NCBI GenBank assembly: GCA_002355495.1
Contig: AP017424.1
Coordinates: forward strand, 7,968,665-8,032,664
DNA length: 64,000 bases
Reading direction: 5' to 3'
Source of the DNA: Streptomyces laurentii
GTDB taxonomy: Bacteria; Actinomycetota; Actinomycetes; Streptomycetales; Streptomycetaceae
Both the position numbers and the translations under genes were made by a program. Positions 18,328 through 25,754 of the stretch are shown here, piece after piece; within the stretch, counting starts at the first letter, position 1, and every line of letters begins with the position of its first letter. The notes below the pieces were generated by a model. The model was not told the origin of the DNA, did no database searches, and worked only from the letters and a program-made list of their open reading frames with translations.

Positions 18328-18346
18328 TCACTGGTCAATATGGTTA
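18328..18346. promoter_or_regulatory. CGNR-type operator, site 1 (autoregulatory position)
   Basis: TCACT-N9-GGTTA with TCAA in the centre: a 19-bp member of the shared motif TAACC-N9-GGTTA. It ends one base before the preferred GTG start of the CGNR gene, so it overlaps the promoter, and the transcript may be leaderless. Binding would block or set the gene's own expression. Confidence 0.6.
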
Positions 18347-18347
18347 C

Positions 18348-18896
18348 GTGAATCATGCCTTTCCCTGCGGGACACTCTGCCTCGACTTCGTCGGCACGCT
18401 GCGGGCGCGCCGCAACGCCGCGCCGCTGGAGAAGCTGGCCACGCCCGGGCTCCTGGACGACTGGTTCCTGGAGTCGGAGATGCTGGACCTGGCGCCCGGC
18501 GCGAACGAGGCGGATGTGACGATCACCGTGCAGCTGCGCGAGGCGATCTACGACCTGGTGGTCGCCCGGCTCGACGGCGCGTCCCTCCCGGTGGAGGCGG
18601 TGGCCGAGGTGAACATGCACGCGTCCGGCCTGCCGGTGACGCTGCGGCTGGGCCCCGACGGAGTCATGCGGACCGGTTCGGTCGCACAGGGGCTGGCGGC
18701 ACTGGCCCGCGAGGCGGTCCAAGTGCTGGGCGGGGACGAGGCCACGCTGCTGCGGGAGTGCGCCCGCCCGGAGTGCACGCAGGTCTACCTCGACCGCTCG
18801 CGGGGCCACCGCCGGGAATGGTGTGCGATGCGGACCTGCGGCAACCGGGTCAAGGCCGCCAATTACCGGGCACGACAGCACGCCGCCCAGGCCTGA
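18348..18896 (+). CDS. CGNR zinc-finger / ABATE-domain transcriptional regulator
   Basis: A 182-aa regulator: N-terminal ABATE domain (GTLCLDFVGTLRARR, the ligand-sensing part) and a C-terminal CGNR zinc finger with ECARPECTQVYLD, then REWCAMRTCGNRVKAANYRAR, giving four Cys and the diagnostic CGNR residues. GTG 18348 is chosen over ATG 18318 because homologues begin just before the LCLDF motif and because the earlier start would put a 19-bp operator inside the coding region. CGNR proteins commonly regulate themselves and adjacent redox genes. Identical-type sites occur before msrA and three other genes in this window, making it the best candidate regulator of that set. Confidence 0.88.
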   Translation: MNHAFPCGTLCLDFVGTLRARRNAAPLEKLATPGLLDDWFLESEMLDLAPGANEADVTITVQLREAIYDLVVARLDGASLPVEAVAEVNMHASGLPVTLRLGPDGVMRTGSVAQGLAALAREAVQVLGGDEATLLRECARPECTQVYLDRSRGHRREWCAMRTCGNRVKAANYRARQHAAQA

Positions 18897-18975
18897 CCGG
18901 GCGTTGGCCGGGCGTTGGCCGGCAGACCCGAGGAGCGCTCCGCGCCTCTGCCGTACTTCTGTCCGCCGGCATAAA

Positions 18976-18994
18976 TCACCTGCTTGACTGGTTA
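18976..18994. promoter_or_regulatory. CGNR-type operator, site 2, upstream of msrA
   Basis: On the minus strand reads TAACC-N9-GGTGA with central TCAA, matching four of five positions in the right half and all in the left. It lies 120 bp before msrA and 80 bp after the CGNR stop. Confidence 0.6.
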
Positions 18995-19113
18995 TATCGC
19001 GTGTGCCAGTCTGCGGGTGTGTCATCCGGGAGGTGGCACGCCCAGGCTGCCCGACCGGCCTCGCGAGACCGGCCGGGAGGCGATGCGACACGCGAAGAGG
19101 ACGGTGACGGACG

Positions 19114-19626
19114 ATGACCGGCAGCGAGGAGAGGGCCGTACTGGCGGGCGGCTGCTTCTGGGGTATGCAGGAGCTCATCCGCGCGCAGCCCGGAGTCCTG
19201 GCGACGCGGGTGGGATACAGCGGTGGCGACCTGGCTCACCCGACGTACCGCCATCACGCCGGGCACGCGGAGTCCGTCGAGATCGTCTTCGACGGGGCGG
19301 TGACCGACTACCGCACCCTGCTGGAGTTCTTCTTCCAGATTCACGACCCGAGCACCCGGGACCGTCAGGGCAACGACATCGGGGACAGCTACCGTTCCGC
19401 CGTGTTCTACCTGGACGCCGAGCAGCGGAAGGTCGCCGAGGACACCATCGCCGACGTGGACGCCTCGGGACTGTGGCCGGGACCGGTGGTCACCGAGGTC
19501 ACCCCGGCGGGCCCGTTCTGGGAGGCCGAGCCCGAGCACCAGGACTATCTGCGGCGCTACCCGGACGGCTACACCTGCCACTTCCCGCGCCCCGGCTGGC
19601 GGCTGCCGAGGCGGGACGAGTCCTGA
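19114..19626 (+). CDS. msrA: Peptide methionine-S-sulfoxide reductase
   Basis: Repairs methionine S-sulfoxide in proteins using thioredoxin. 170 aa with the catalytic GGCFWG motif (Cys14), GYSGG, the HAGHAESVEI region, and the family's conserved FFFQIHDPSTRDRQGND. A C-terminal Cys in YTCHFP may act in resolving. The start ATG 19114 places GCFWG at the normal distance from the N-terminus. It follows the CGNR regulator by 217 bp, with a matching operator between, and ends at a strong hairpin. This links the regulator to oxidative or hypohalite stress, though that link is inference. Confidence 0.96.
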   Translation: MTGSEERAVLAGGCFWGMQELIRAQPGVLATRVGYSGGDLAHPTYRHHAGHAESVEIVFDGAVTDYRTLLEFFFQIHDPSTRDRQGNDIGDSYRSAVFYLDAEQRKVAEDTIADVDASGLWPGPVVTEVTPAGPFWEAEPEHQDYLRRYPDGYTCHFPRPGWRLPRRDES

Positions 19627-19648
19627 CGGTACGTACGGCCGGCCCGGC

Positions 19649-19703
19649 GATCCCGCGACCGCGTGCGTCTCGCGGCCAAGCGAACGCGCGCGGTCGCGGG
19701 ATC
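19649..19703. terminator. Terminator after msrA
   Basis: A perfect 15-bp inverted repeat (19649-19663 and 19689-19703) with a 25-nt loop that can itself pair partly, 23 bp after the msrA stop. Confidence 0.8.
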
Positions 19704-19785
19704 GGCCCCGACTCCCTTGACCTGAAGCGCACTTGAGTTTCTAGCGTGTCGTCAGCTGATCACCCGACGACGGAAGAAGACGCTT

Positions 19786-20619
19786 GTGATCCTCGTGACC
19801 GGAGCCACCGGAAACACCGGAAGTGCGCTGCTGCGGGCGTTGTACGCGCGCGGTGTCGGCCCATTGCGGGGGCTCACCCGGCAGGCGGCGAAGGCGGCAC
19901 TGCCGGAAGGCGTCGAGGTCGTCGAGGGGGATCTGGGGGAGCCCGCGTCCTTGGCGTCCGTGCTGGACGGCGTACGCGCGCTGTATCTCGTGTCGGGTCT
20001 GGGGCCGGATGCCGACATCCTCGCGGCGGCCCGGCGGGCGGGCGTGGAGCACGTGGTTCTGGTGTCCTCCATCACCGTCGAGACACATCCGCATGTGGTG
20101 CCCGCCGCCGAGAAGTCCGCGGTCGAGGAAGCGCTCAAGGCCTCGGGCATGGCATGGACGATCCTGCGGCCGACGCAATTCGCTTCGAACGCCCTGATGT
20201 GGGCGGCATCCATACGGCAAGGCGAGACGATCCAGGCCCCGTACGCGGACGCCGCGCTGCCCACGATCCACCCGGCGGACATCGCGGCGGTGGCCTTGGC
20301 GGCGCTGACCGAACCCGGCCACCACGGACGCGTCCACGCCCTGACCGGCCCGGAGCCGGTGACCGCCCGCCAGCAGGTCGAGGCCATCGCGGAAGCAATC
20401 GGGCGGGAGATCCCGTTCGCAGAGATCAGCCGTGCCCAGGCGTACGCACGGATGGTCACGGTCTTCGGTGCCGACGCGGCGGACGCGGTTCTGGACGTCA
20501 CCGGCGGGGACGTCAACGAGGAACTGTCGGCGGTGCGCGACACGGTCGCACGAATCACCGGATCCCCGGCCCGCCCGTTCCGGCATTGGGCTGCGGAGAA
20601 CGCCGCCGCCTTCCGCTGA
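19786..20619 (+). CDS. NAD(P)-binding NmrA-like / SDR a6-type oxidoreductase
   Basis: A 277-aa atypical short-chain reductase. The N-terminus MILVTGATGNTGSALLRAL is the Rossmann dinucleotide motif (GxxGxxG), followed by GDLGEPASL, HVVLVSSITVE and AWTILRPTQFASN; there is no Tyr-x3-Lys pair in the usual place. These features match the NmrA/azoreductase-like group that acts as NAD(P)H-dependent quinone reductases or redox sensors. Start GTG 19786 has GGAAGAAG upstream. It is monocistronic with a terminator at 20645. Such genes are frequent targets of small redox regulators, but no CGNR-type site is seen in front of this one. Confidence 0.88.
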   Translation: MILVTGATGNTGSALLRALYARGVGPLRGLTRQAAKAALPEGVEVVEGDLGEPASLASVLDGVRALYLVSGLGPDADILAAARRAGVEHVVLVSSITVETHPHVVPAAEKSAVEEALKASGMAWTILRPTQFASNALMWAASIRQGETIQAPYADAALPTIHPADIAAVALAALTEPGHHGRVHALTGPEPVTARQQVEAIAEAIGREIPFAEISRAQAYARMVTVFGADAADAVLDVTGGDVNEELSAVRDTVARITGSPARPFRHWAAENAAAFR

Positions 20620-20644
20620 CCAGCGCGGGCCCGACATCGGCCCT

Positions 20645-20670
20645 GACGCCGGATGAGGGGAGCCGGCGTC
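20645..20670. terminator. Short terminator after the NmrA-like gene
   Basis: GACGCCGG and CCGGCGTC, a perfect 8-bp stem with a 10-nt loop, 26 bp after the stop. Confidence 0.65.
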
Positions 20671-20702
20671 GAGGCGCGTTCCGGTTGTGGCGCTCAAGCT
20701 TC

Positions 20703-20738
20703 GCGGCCCCGGCGGCGGGTCGTGATGCCGGGGGCCGC
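20703..20738. terminator. Terminator after the 24-codon peptide gene
   Basis: An 11-bp stem with one bulged base (20703-20713 and 20727-20738), 32 bp past the stop of the small minus-strand gene. Its presence supports that tiny gene being a real transcription unit. Confidence 0.65.
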
Positions 20739-20770
20739 GCGGAAGGTTCTTTCCCGCCCGGGTGGGGCTG

Positions 20771-20845
20771 CTACGTCGTTCGGGGGCAGGCGATGAGGGC
20801 CGTGGCATTGATGACGACCGGGATGTTGCCGCGGGTGGCCTTCAT
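20771..20845 (-). CDS. Small peptide gene, 24 aa, function unknown
   Basis: A minus-strand reading frame of 24 codons and a stop, with GGAG nine bases before ATG and a terminator hairpin just downstream. The peptide starts MKATRGNIPVVINATALIAC and ends PRTT: a basic N-terminus, a hydrophobic middle and one Cys. I do not recognise a family. It could be a leader peptide, a very short membrane or signalling peptide, or a RiPP-like precursor, but no modifying enzyme lies beside it. It has its own 400-bp upstream region. Support is structural (ribosome site, terminator), not homology. Confidence 0.5.
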   Translation of the reverse strand: MKATRGNIPVVINATALIACPRTT

Positions 20846-21248
20846 GTCCGAGATCTCCTCGCCTGCGGGTTCGGGCGTCTGTGTCACACCTGATCGGATG
20901 ACTGATGATGGCCACGTGTGAAATAACCTGTCCAGTCGGTGGCGAGTTGGGTGGTGGCGAGCGGGGCGTGTAGGGCGGAATACGCGCCAAGTCGACTCGG
21001 GGACGGTGTAGTCCGGCTGACTGTCTGTGCGACAAGTAGCCGATTTCACCAGCGGACTTGGGTGATCGACGCGACAGTATCGATTCTCTGTCCACTCTGC
21101 CCAGGGGCGCGCGAAAGCCAGGATGAGGCCCCTGCTTCGCCCTCCGTTCACCTGCCGACTCTACCCGACAGGGTTTCTTCAGCGGTGAGTCAGGTGTGTT
21201 GGCTGAAATCCGGGTGTGAACGCGGAGTGGCGTCCTAGGATCGCCCAC
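20846..21248. other. Intergenic region between small peptide gene and glycosyltransferase
   Basis: 403 bp, less GC-rich than the surroundings, with divergent promoters expected. It holds a partial CGNR-type match at 20925-20943 and the half-palindrome CACGTG at 20914-20919. No additional gene is supported; longer minus-strand frames through it lack coding bias. Confidence 0.5.
20925..20943. promoter_or_regulatory. Weak CGNR-type operator match
   Basis: TAACC-N9-GGTGG with TCCA instead of TCAA in the centre: left half perfect, right half three of five. It lies 80 bp upstream of the 24-codon gene. Could be chance. Confidence 0.3.
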
Positions 21249-22397
21249 ATGCGCATCCTTTTCTCCAGCACCCCGGCACACGGTCACCTGCTGCCGCAGC
21301 TTCCGCTCGCTCGCGCCTTCCGTGAGCGCGGCGACGAGGTGGCCGTACTCACGGCGGCCGGTTACGAGTCCCTTCTCGTCGCCGAACAGATCCCGCTTCT
21401 CCCCGTCGGTCCGGAGATGCCCGCCCTGCTCGAGGAGGCGGTCCGACGCACGGGTGCGGACGATCCGACGGTGCCCGACCCCGCCGTCGCCGCCGAACTG
21501 TTCGCCGGCGCGCGGGTCGACCTCACCGCGGACGCCGCGCTCGCCGCGGCCCGCGAATTCGGCCCTGATCTGATCGTGGCCGAAGCCACCGACTACGTGG
21601 GCCCGCTCGTCGCCGCCGCGCTGGAAGTCCCGTACGCCAAGCTGGCGTTCGGCCCACTGCTGCCCGCCGAGTTCACCGACGTCTTCGACGCCGTCGCCGA
21701 ACGGCGCTTCAAAGAGCGCGGGCTGACCCCGCCCGTGCCCTCCTGGTACCTCGACCCCTGCCCCGAGCTGCTCCAGAGCCCCGGTTGGCAGCCGCCGCGA
21801 GGACACCTTCCGCTGCGGCCCGAGGCGCACCAGGGTTCCCGGACGCCGGAGTCCGTCCCTACGACGCCGCGCGCAACCGGCGGGGCCAAGCCCAAGGTGC
21901 TGCTCTCCTTCGGCACCGTCTTCGCCGAGCCGGCCGTCCTGCGCCCGGTCATCGACGCCCTCGCTCCGGAGGCGGACCTGGTCGTGACCCTCGGCCTGAC
22001 CGCCACGGCCGCGGACTACGGCGACGGCCTCGACCACGTCGAGTTCGTCGGCTTCACCCCGCTCGCCGAACTCCTGCGGGGCATCGACCTCGTGGTCACC
22101 CACGGCGGGGCCGGGACCACACTGGGCACCATCTCGCGCGGGCTGCCGATGGTGGTCGTCCCGCAGGGCGCCGACCAGTTCGTCCAGGCCGCGGCCGTCG
22201 CGGGCGCGCGTGCGGGCGTCGCCGTCCCGCCGTCGGCGGGCCCCGAGGACGTGGTCCGGGCCGTGACGGAGGTGCTCGGGAGCACGGAGTACCGGGACAA
22301 CGCGGTCCGCGCCGCCGAACAGATCGCCGGCATGCCCTCGCCGCGCGAGATCGCGGATCTGCTCGCCGCCGAGCTCGGCGGCGCCCGCGACAAGTGA
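21249..22397 (+). CDS. Glycosyltransferase, GT1 / macrolide glycosyltransferase family
   Basis: A 382-aa GT-B fold enzyme that transfers sugar from a nucleotide donor to a small acceptor. N-terminal acceptor domain begins RILFSSTPAHGHLLPQLPLA with the conserved His; the C-terminal donor domain has LLSFGTVFAEP, VEFVGFTPLAELL and the signature THGGAGTTLGTISRGLPMVVVPQGADQF. ATG 21249 is selected because the first strand starts right there. It stands alone, so its acceptor could be an exogenous antibiotic (macrolide inactivation) or a host metabolite; the genes around it do not form a biosynthetic cluster. Confidence 0.92.
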   Translation: MRILFSSTPAHGHLLPQLPLARAFRERGDEVAVLTAAGYESLLVAEQIPLLPVGPEMPALLEEAVRRTGADDPTVPDPAVAAELFAGARVDLTADAALAAAREFGPDLIVAEATDYVGPLVAAALEVPYAKLAFGPLLPAEFTDVFDAVAERRFKERGLTPPVPSWYLDPCPELLQSPGWQPPRGHLPLRPEAHQGSRTPESVPTTPRATGGAKPKVLLSFGTVFAEPAVLRPVIDALAPEADLVVTLGLTATAADYGDGLDHVEFVGFTPLAELLRGIDLVVTHGGAGTTLGTISRGLPMVVVPQGADQFVQAAAVAGARAGVAVPPSAGPEDVVRAVTEVLGSTEYRDNAVRAAEQIAGMPSPREIADLLAAELGGARDK

Positions 22398-22408
22398 CGC
22401 CCATCCGT

Positions 22409-22435
22409 CCCCGTGTCCGGACAACGGGCACGGGG
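22409..22435. terminator. Terminator after the glycosyltransferase
   Basis: CCCCGTG and CACGGGG (22409-22415, 22429-22435), extendable to about 11 bp through a G-U pair, 12 bp past the stop. Confidence 0.65.
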
Positions 22436-22696
22436 GTTGTACGCCCACAGCCACCCGTGCCGGGTCTCGGCCCGCCACCACGGCGGCATGCCGAAGTACG
22501 GATCCGTCGCCGCTTGAGCCGTACCGGAAGGGCGTGCGGCGACATGTTCGCTTCCCATCCGTGACAGCCCGCGGCCATGGCAGACCAATCGTCGCGGGCT
22601 GAACAGAACCCAAGCGCCGCGCTTCGGGGTTTCGGGGGCGGGTACGACCCGGGCGGCCTGGTCGCAGACGGGGCATCGCACCACGATCACGTCCAT
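22436..22696 (-). pseudogene. Remnant of a zinc-ribbon protein (DPYFG/LWAYN family)
   Basis: The frame from ATG 22696 reads MDVIVVRCPVCDQAARVVPA, then RRLVCHGRG, ATDPYFGMPPWW and HGWLWAYNP. From memory this is the layout of a small Streptomyces family with two CxxC knuckles followed by DP-YFG and LWAYN-HL motifs. Here the second knuckle has lost a Cys (CHGRG), an insertion separates the knuckles, and homology ends abruptly after AYNP where the terminator of the glycosyltransferase begins. The frame then runs antisense through that gene with no stop. It looks like a truncated, decayed copy. Confidence 0.45.
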
Positions 22697-22865
22697 GAAG
22701 CCATATGTCGTGCTGCGCGGATCCCGGAACCGACCGGAGGACAGAACCATACGGTGAGTATGCGACCGCCCCGCGGAGCAGAGCATCCCGATTCCGACCG
22801 CCGTGCAATTCGTACGCGCTGGAATCGTCGATGCGCCGCTTCGTCCGTGAGAACCGACTGGCGGG

Positions 22866-23477
22866 TCAGTTGGAGCCGCGCCAGACGTTGTCGAACGCAG
22901 CCTGCTCGATGGTGCGCCGTTGCCGTACGCCTTCCAGCTCCAGCAGTGCGTCACCGACGGCGGCCAGGACGAGGGTCACCGAGTCGTCGAGGGATTCAAG
23001 CGACTCCGGATCCGGTACGGACGCGCCGATGATTCCCATTTCCTTCCCGAGGCTGACGAGTACGGGGTCGGCGGACGACCACGCCTCCACCGCGCGGCGG
23101 CGGTCCGGCGAATCCGCCAGGGTGAGCGCGCCGTCCGCGAAGAGGCGCCCACGACGCCGGGCGCTGAGCGCCCCTTCCGCTTCCAGGACGCCGACATAGG
23201 TGTCGGCCAGCCCTTCGCCCCTGCGCCACAGCCAGTCGCCGACCGGCTCGTACGGCTTTTCTCGCCGCAGTGCGGCGAACGCCTGCGCCAGAAGCGCATC
23301 GGCCGGGGCGGCGCCAGGATCCGGCACGACGCGATCCTCGTGGAGCGCGGCCGCGCCGGCCCCGAGCAGGTCGACGAGTTCCGCCCCGGCGAGCGCGAGT
23401 GACAGATCGCCTGGGCTCACCGCCCGGCCGTGGGCCTGGTCCAGGACGACCAGAAGGAGGCTGCGTGCTGTGGTCAT
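22866..23477 (-). CDS. GOLPH3/VPS74 (GPP34) family protein
   Basis: A 203-aa all-helical protein matching the GPP34 domain: LLLVVLDQAHGRAVSPGDLSLALAGAELVDLL at the start, then LRREKPYEPVGDWLWRRGEGLADTYV and an RRGRLFADGALTLAD segment. In eukaryotes the family binds phosphatidylinositol-4-phosphate at the Golgi. In Streptomyces many paralogues occur, often near developmental or resistance genes, and their role is unknown, with peripheral membrane binding likely. Single gene, transcribed away from the intergenic region that carries two CGNR-type sites. A neighbouring regulator is not evident. Confidence 0.88.
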   Translation of the reverse strand: MTTARSLLLVVLDQAHGRAVSPGDLSLALAGAELVDLLGAGAAALHEDRVVPDPGAAPADALLAQAFAALRREKPYEPVGDWLWRRGEGLADTYVGVLEAEGALSARRRGRLFADGALTLADSPDRRRAVEAWSSADPVLVSLGKEMGIIGASVPDPESLESLDDSVTLVLAAVGDALLELEGVRQRRTIEQAAFDNVWRGSN

Positions 23478-23836
23478 GAAGGCCTCACATCCTCATATGC
23501 CGACGCGCGGACCGAGCGACCGGTCGCGTGTGGCCGGAACCGAAGCGAACAAACGAACACATACGCCTCCCACCCTACGACGTCCGGTACCGGGAGCTGC
23601 CCCGCCTCGCTGGAGCCGGTGCAAAGGCGGGGGAGACGTACGCGGCGGTGCCCGGGGCCGGTAAGAGAGGGGATGCCATCGCCCTTACGCCCCGGCCGGA
23701 TCGTTCAGCAGAAGTCGGAGGCCGCCGGCCCGTGACCGGACAGGGGCGCGACGGCCGCCCAGACCCAGAGGCGTGTGGCGTCGAGCCCGGCACCGGTGAC
23801 CGGGGTCGCCCGCTCCGGGGCCGGTCGATCGGCGGC

Positions 23837-23905
23837 CTATTCGTGGCTGATGGGCGACGGCCGGCCTGTGATGCGGCTCAGGTTGACGTACGTCGTGAGT
23901 TCCAT
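23837..23905 (-). pseudogene. Possible decayed N-terminus of an ABATE/CGNR regulator
   Basis: A minus-strand ATG at 23905 begins MELTTYVNLS and stops after 22 codons. The first residues resemble the usual beginning of ABATE-domain regulators, and the frame points away from two CGNR-type operators about 115-180 bp upstream, as expected for an autoregulated gene. No CGNR finger follows. Very short, so low confidence. Confidence 0.25.
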
Positions 23906-24020
23906 GTCCTCGCCCGTCTGTCCGGTCGGCCCTGGTTGGTGTGGTGAGCGATTCCGATGTCTTCGCCGGTGCGTGGACCTGCGGCTTGTGGCCCGGAAGG
24001 CATGGCACCCGCTCTGCTCG

Positions 24021-24039
24021 TAACCGACTAAAAGAGTTA
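24021..24039. promoter_or_regulatory. CGNR-type operator, site 3
   Basis: TAACC-N9-AGTTA. Left half perfect, right half four of five; centre CTAA instead of TCAA. Flanked by G and C, giving GTAAC-N11-GTTAC symmetry. 49 bp (start to start) from site 4. Confidence 0.5.
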
Positions 24040-24069
24040 CGACGTGAACAGAGCTAGCGATCGACTTCG

Positions 24070-24088
24070 TAACCGGTCAAGCTAGTTA
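24070..24088. promoter_or_regulatory. CGNR-type operator, site 4
   Basis: TAACC-N9-AGTTA with central TCAA, flanked to give GTAAC-N11-GTTAC, the same outer symmetry as site 3. It lies 79 bp before the 2H phosphoesterase start, suggesting that gene is a target. Confidence 0.6.
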
Positions 24089-24166
24089 CTCCCTTTGGGG
24101 TTGGCGTGATCACCCATCGGGAAAATCGCCGTGCTGCCCGCGACGGAGCTGACATCATGCGGTGTC

Positions 24167-24706
24167 ATGGCAGATGACAGCAGTAGCGGGTTTCGGGCAG
24201 GTCAGACAGGACTTGTCGTGCGGATCCCGGAGGCGGAGCCGTCCGTTCGCGGGTGGCGTGAGAGGTTCGACCCCGCGGCTCAATCCGGGGTCCCGGCCCA
24301 TGTCACGGTGCTCTTCCCGTTCCTCGACGAGAGCCGGATGGATGCGCACGTGCACGCCGAACTGGCGGACGTGCTGAGTGGTCACCCGTCTTTCGACCTG
24401 CGGTTCGAGAAGTGTGGCGGGTTTCCGGGAGTGCTCTATCTCGTCCCCGAGCCCGACATGCGGTTGCGGCAGCTCACGGAGGCGATCGCCGGCCGATGGC
24501 CCGAGGCTCCACCGTACGGTGGCCGATTCGCCGAGGTCGTGCCGCACCTGACCATCGCTCAAGGGCAGGAGGACGCGGTTTTGGGGGAAATCGAGGCGGA
24601 TCTCGCCGGCCGGCTCCCGTTCACGGCTCACGTCTCATCGGTTCAACTCGTCGTTTACGACGGCGCGAAGTGGCAGGAGCGAGTGTCGTTCGCGCTCGGG
24701 CGGTGA
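24167..24706 (+). CDS. 2'-5' RNA ligase family (2H phosphoesterase) protein
   Basis: A 179-aa protein with the two His-x-Thr motifs of the 2H superfamily: PAHVTVLFPF (His45, Thr47) and PHLTIAQG (near residue 126), plus FECGG-like strand LRFEKCGGFPG. These enzymes handle 2'-5' linkages or cyclic phosphates in RNA and nucleotides; the exact substrate here is unknown. ATG 24167 is chosen; GTG 24131 in the same frame is an alternative. Two CGNR-type operators lie upstream, so it may be stress-induced with msrA. No operon partner follows; the next gene is convergent. Confidence 0.88.
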   Translation: MADDSSSGFRAGQTGLVVRIPEAEPSVRGWRERFDPAAQSGVPAHVTVLFPFLDESRMDAHVHAELADVLSGHPSFDLRFEKCGGFPGVLYLVPEPDMRLRQLTEAIAGRWPEAPPYGGRFAEVVPHLTIAQGQEDAVLGEIEADLAGRLPFTAHVSSVQLVVYDGAKWQERVSFALGR

Positions 24707-24849
24707 GACGGATCATGAGGGCCTGGCGGCCACACGCGTAGAAGGGCCTCGATCGGCATCGAGGCGCCCGGCCGCGTCGGATGCCCGTGGGGCGCACAGG
24801 CACTGGCGCATGCCGCAAGCGCCCACCGGGCAGGGCGGAGCGCGGGAGG

Positions 24850-25347
24850 TCAAGCGCTCGCGGTAAGGGTGTACTTCACGGACCGCTGCTGCTTGTGACG
24901 TCGGATGCGGCCCTTGGCCACGAGCGACTCCAGGGTGTTGCGCACGACCTGCGGGGTGGGGCTGCGGTCCGGGTGTCTCTCCAGGAGTTCGTCCCGCAAC
25001 TCCTTCGCCGGGCGCGGCTCTTCGTGAGCGCCGAGCAGGGACAGCAGGAGATCTCCGAGCAGAGGCTGCCGCGAGGTCTCCTTCGGGGGCGTCGAAGCGG
25101 CTGTCCGGCGGGACTTCGCCTCGGCGGGTGCGGGCTTTTTCGGGGCCTGCTCGGACAGGAGGGACGCCTCGGCCAAGCCCTCGTATTTCTCGGCGAGGCG
25201 AAGGATGTCGACCAGGATGGCCTCTTCCTGCTTCAGCAGCTTGATCTTCTCGGCCAGCTCCCGCTGACGCCGACGGTTCTCTTCCAGATCCGACGCGGCC
25301 TGATCGACGAGCCGCGCGCGGAGCGTGGCGGCTGACTGCCTGGTCAC
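24850..25347 (-). CDS. Coiled-coil plus winged-helix protein, probable regulator
   Basis: A 165-aa protein: residues about 5-60 form a charged heptad-rich helix (ASDLEENRRRQRELAEKIKL... EEAILVDILRLAEKY), then a Pro/Ala/Lys linker, and residues about 95-165 resemble a winged helix (DLLLSLLGAHEEPRPAKELRDELLERHPDRSPTPQVVRNTLESLVAKGRIRRHKQQRSVKYTL). That is the pattern of small actinobacterial regulators with a dimerising N-terminus. I cannot name a family. It is a single gene, divergent from the molybdopterin oxidoreductase across 407 bp containing two CGNR-type sites. Confidence 0.7.
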   Translation of the reverse strand: MTRQSAATLRARLVDQAASDLEENRRRQRELAEKIKLLKQEEAILVDILRLAEKYEGLAEASLLSEQAPKKPAPAEAKSRRTAASTPPKETSRQPLLGDLLLSLLGAHEEPRPAKELRDELLERHPDRSPTPQVVRNTLESLVAKGRIRRHKQQRSVKYTLTASA

Positions 25348-25622
25348 AACCGTTCACTCCCTAGTAGTGGATGACGCTGCGCATGGTACCCACGCCCGAG
25401 TGCACGCGCAGGAGGCGTGGGCGCGGTGACAGCGCCCCGGCGTGAGGTGGCTCGCGATATGTCGGGCGGTGCGCCGGTTCACTCGTACAGCCTGCCTCTG
25501 AAGTGTGTCCAGAGAGTCCCACGAGACGGGTGTACGGCACGTCCCTTCCATCGAAGTGCCGCCATCAAGACTGCCGCGCCGTACGGGTCGGGCCTCAGGT
25601 GGAGCAGCGACGCGGCGTCAAG

Positions 25623-25641
25623 TAACCGAAGAAAAGGGTGA
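25623..25641. promoter_or_regulatory. CGNR-type operator, site 5
   Basis: TAACC-N9-GGTGA. Both half-sites fit well, but the centre is AGAA rather than TCAA. 78 bp upstream of site 6. Confidence 0.45.
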
Positions 25642-25700
25642 TTTGAAGCGCCGCATGCATTCGGATGCTTTGACACCTCCATCGGCGCATATCACGATGC

Positions 25701-25719
25701 TAACCGTTCAAACAGGTTA
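25701..25719. promoter_or_regulatory. CGNR-type operator, site 6 (best match)
   Basis: TAACC-GTTCAAACA-GGTTA, a perfect half-site pair with the TCAA centre, 36 bp before the oxidoreductase start. This is the clearest copy of the motif in the window and defines the consensus. Confidence 0.7.
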
Positions 25720-25754
25720 CCGAGCAAGTTGTGTGCCGCGAAGGGGCAACGGAC

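Larger units (their letters stand above)
23478..24166. other. Long intergenic region with two operator sites and a decayed gene start
   Basis: 689 bp without an intact gene. Contents seen: a 22-codon minus-strand frame at 23837-23905, two CGNR-type operators at 24021-24039 and 24070-24088, and the promoter region of the 2H phosphoesterase. Base composition drops around 24010-24110, as in a promoter. Longer frames here are shadows without coding bias. Confidence 0.55.
25348..25754. other. Intergenic region upstream of the molybdopterin oxidoreductase
   Basis: 407 bp with no supported gene. It holds two CGNR-type operators (25623-25641 and 25701-25719) and falls in GC content from about 25640 to 25735. 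Short frames across it lack ribosome sites and homology. Confidence 0.55.

Noticed and set aside
24020..24089. Paired GTAAC-N11-GTTAC repeats as recombination or attachment sites
   Set aside because: The same motif recurs before other genes with the spacing of an operator, and there is no integrase nearby.
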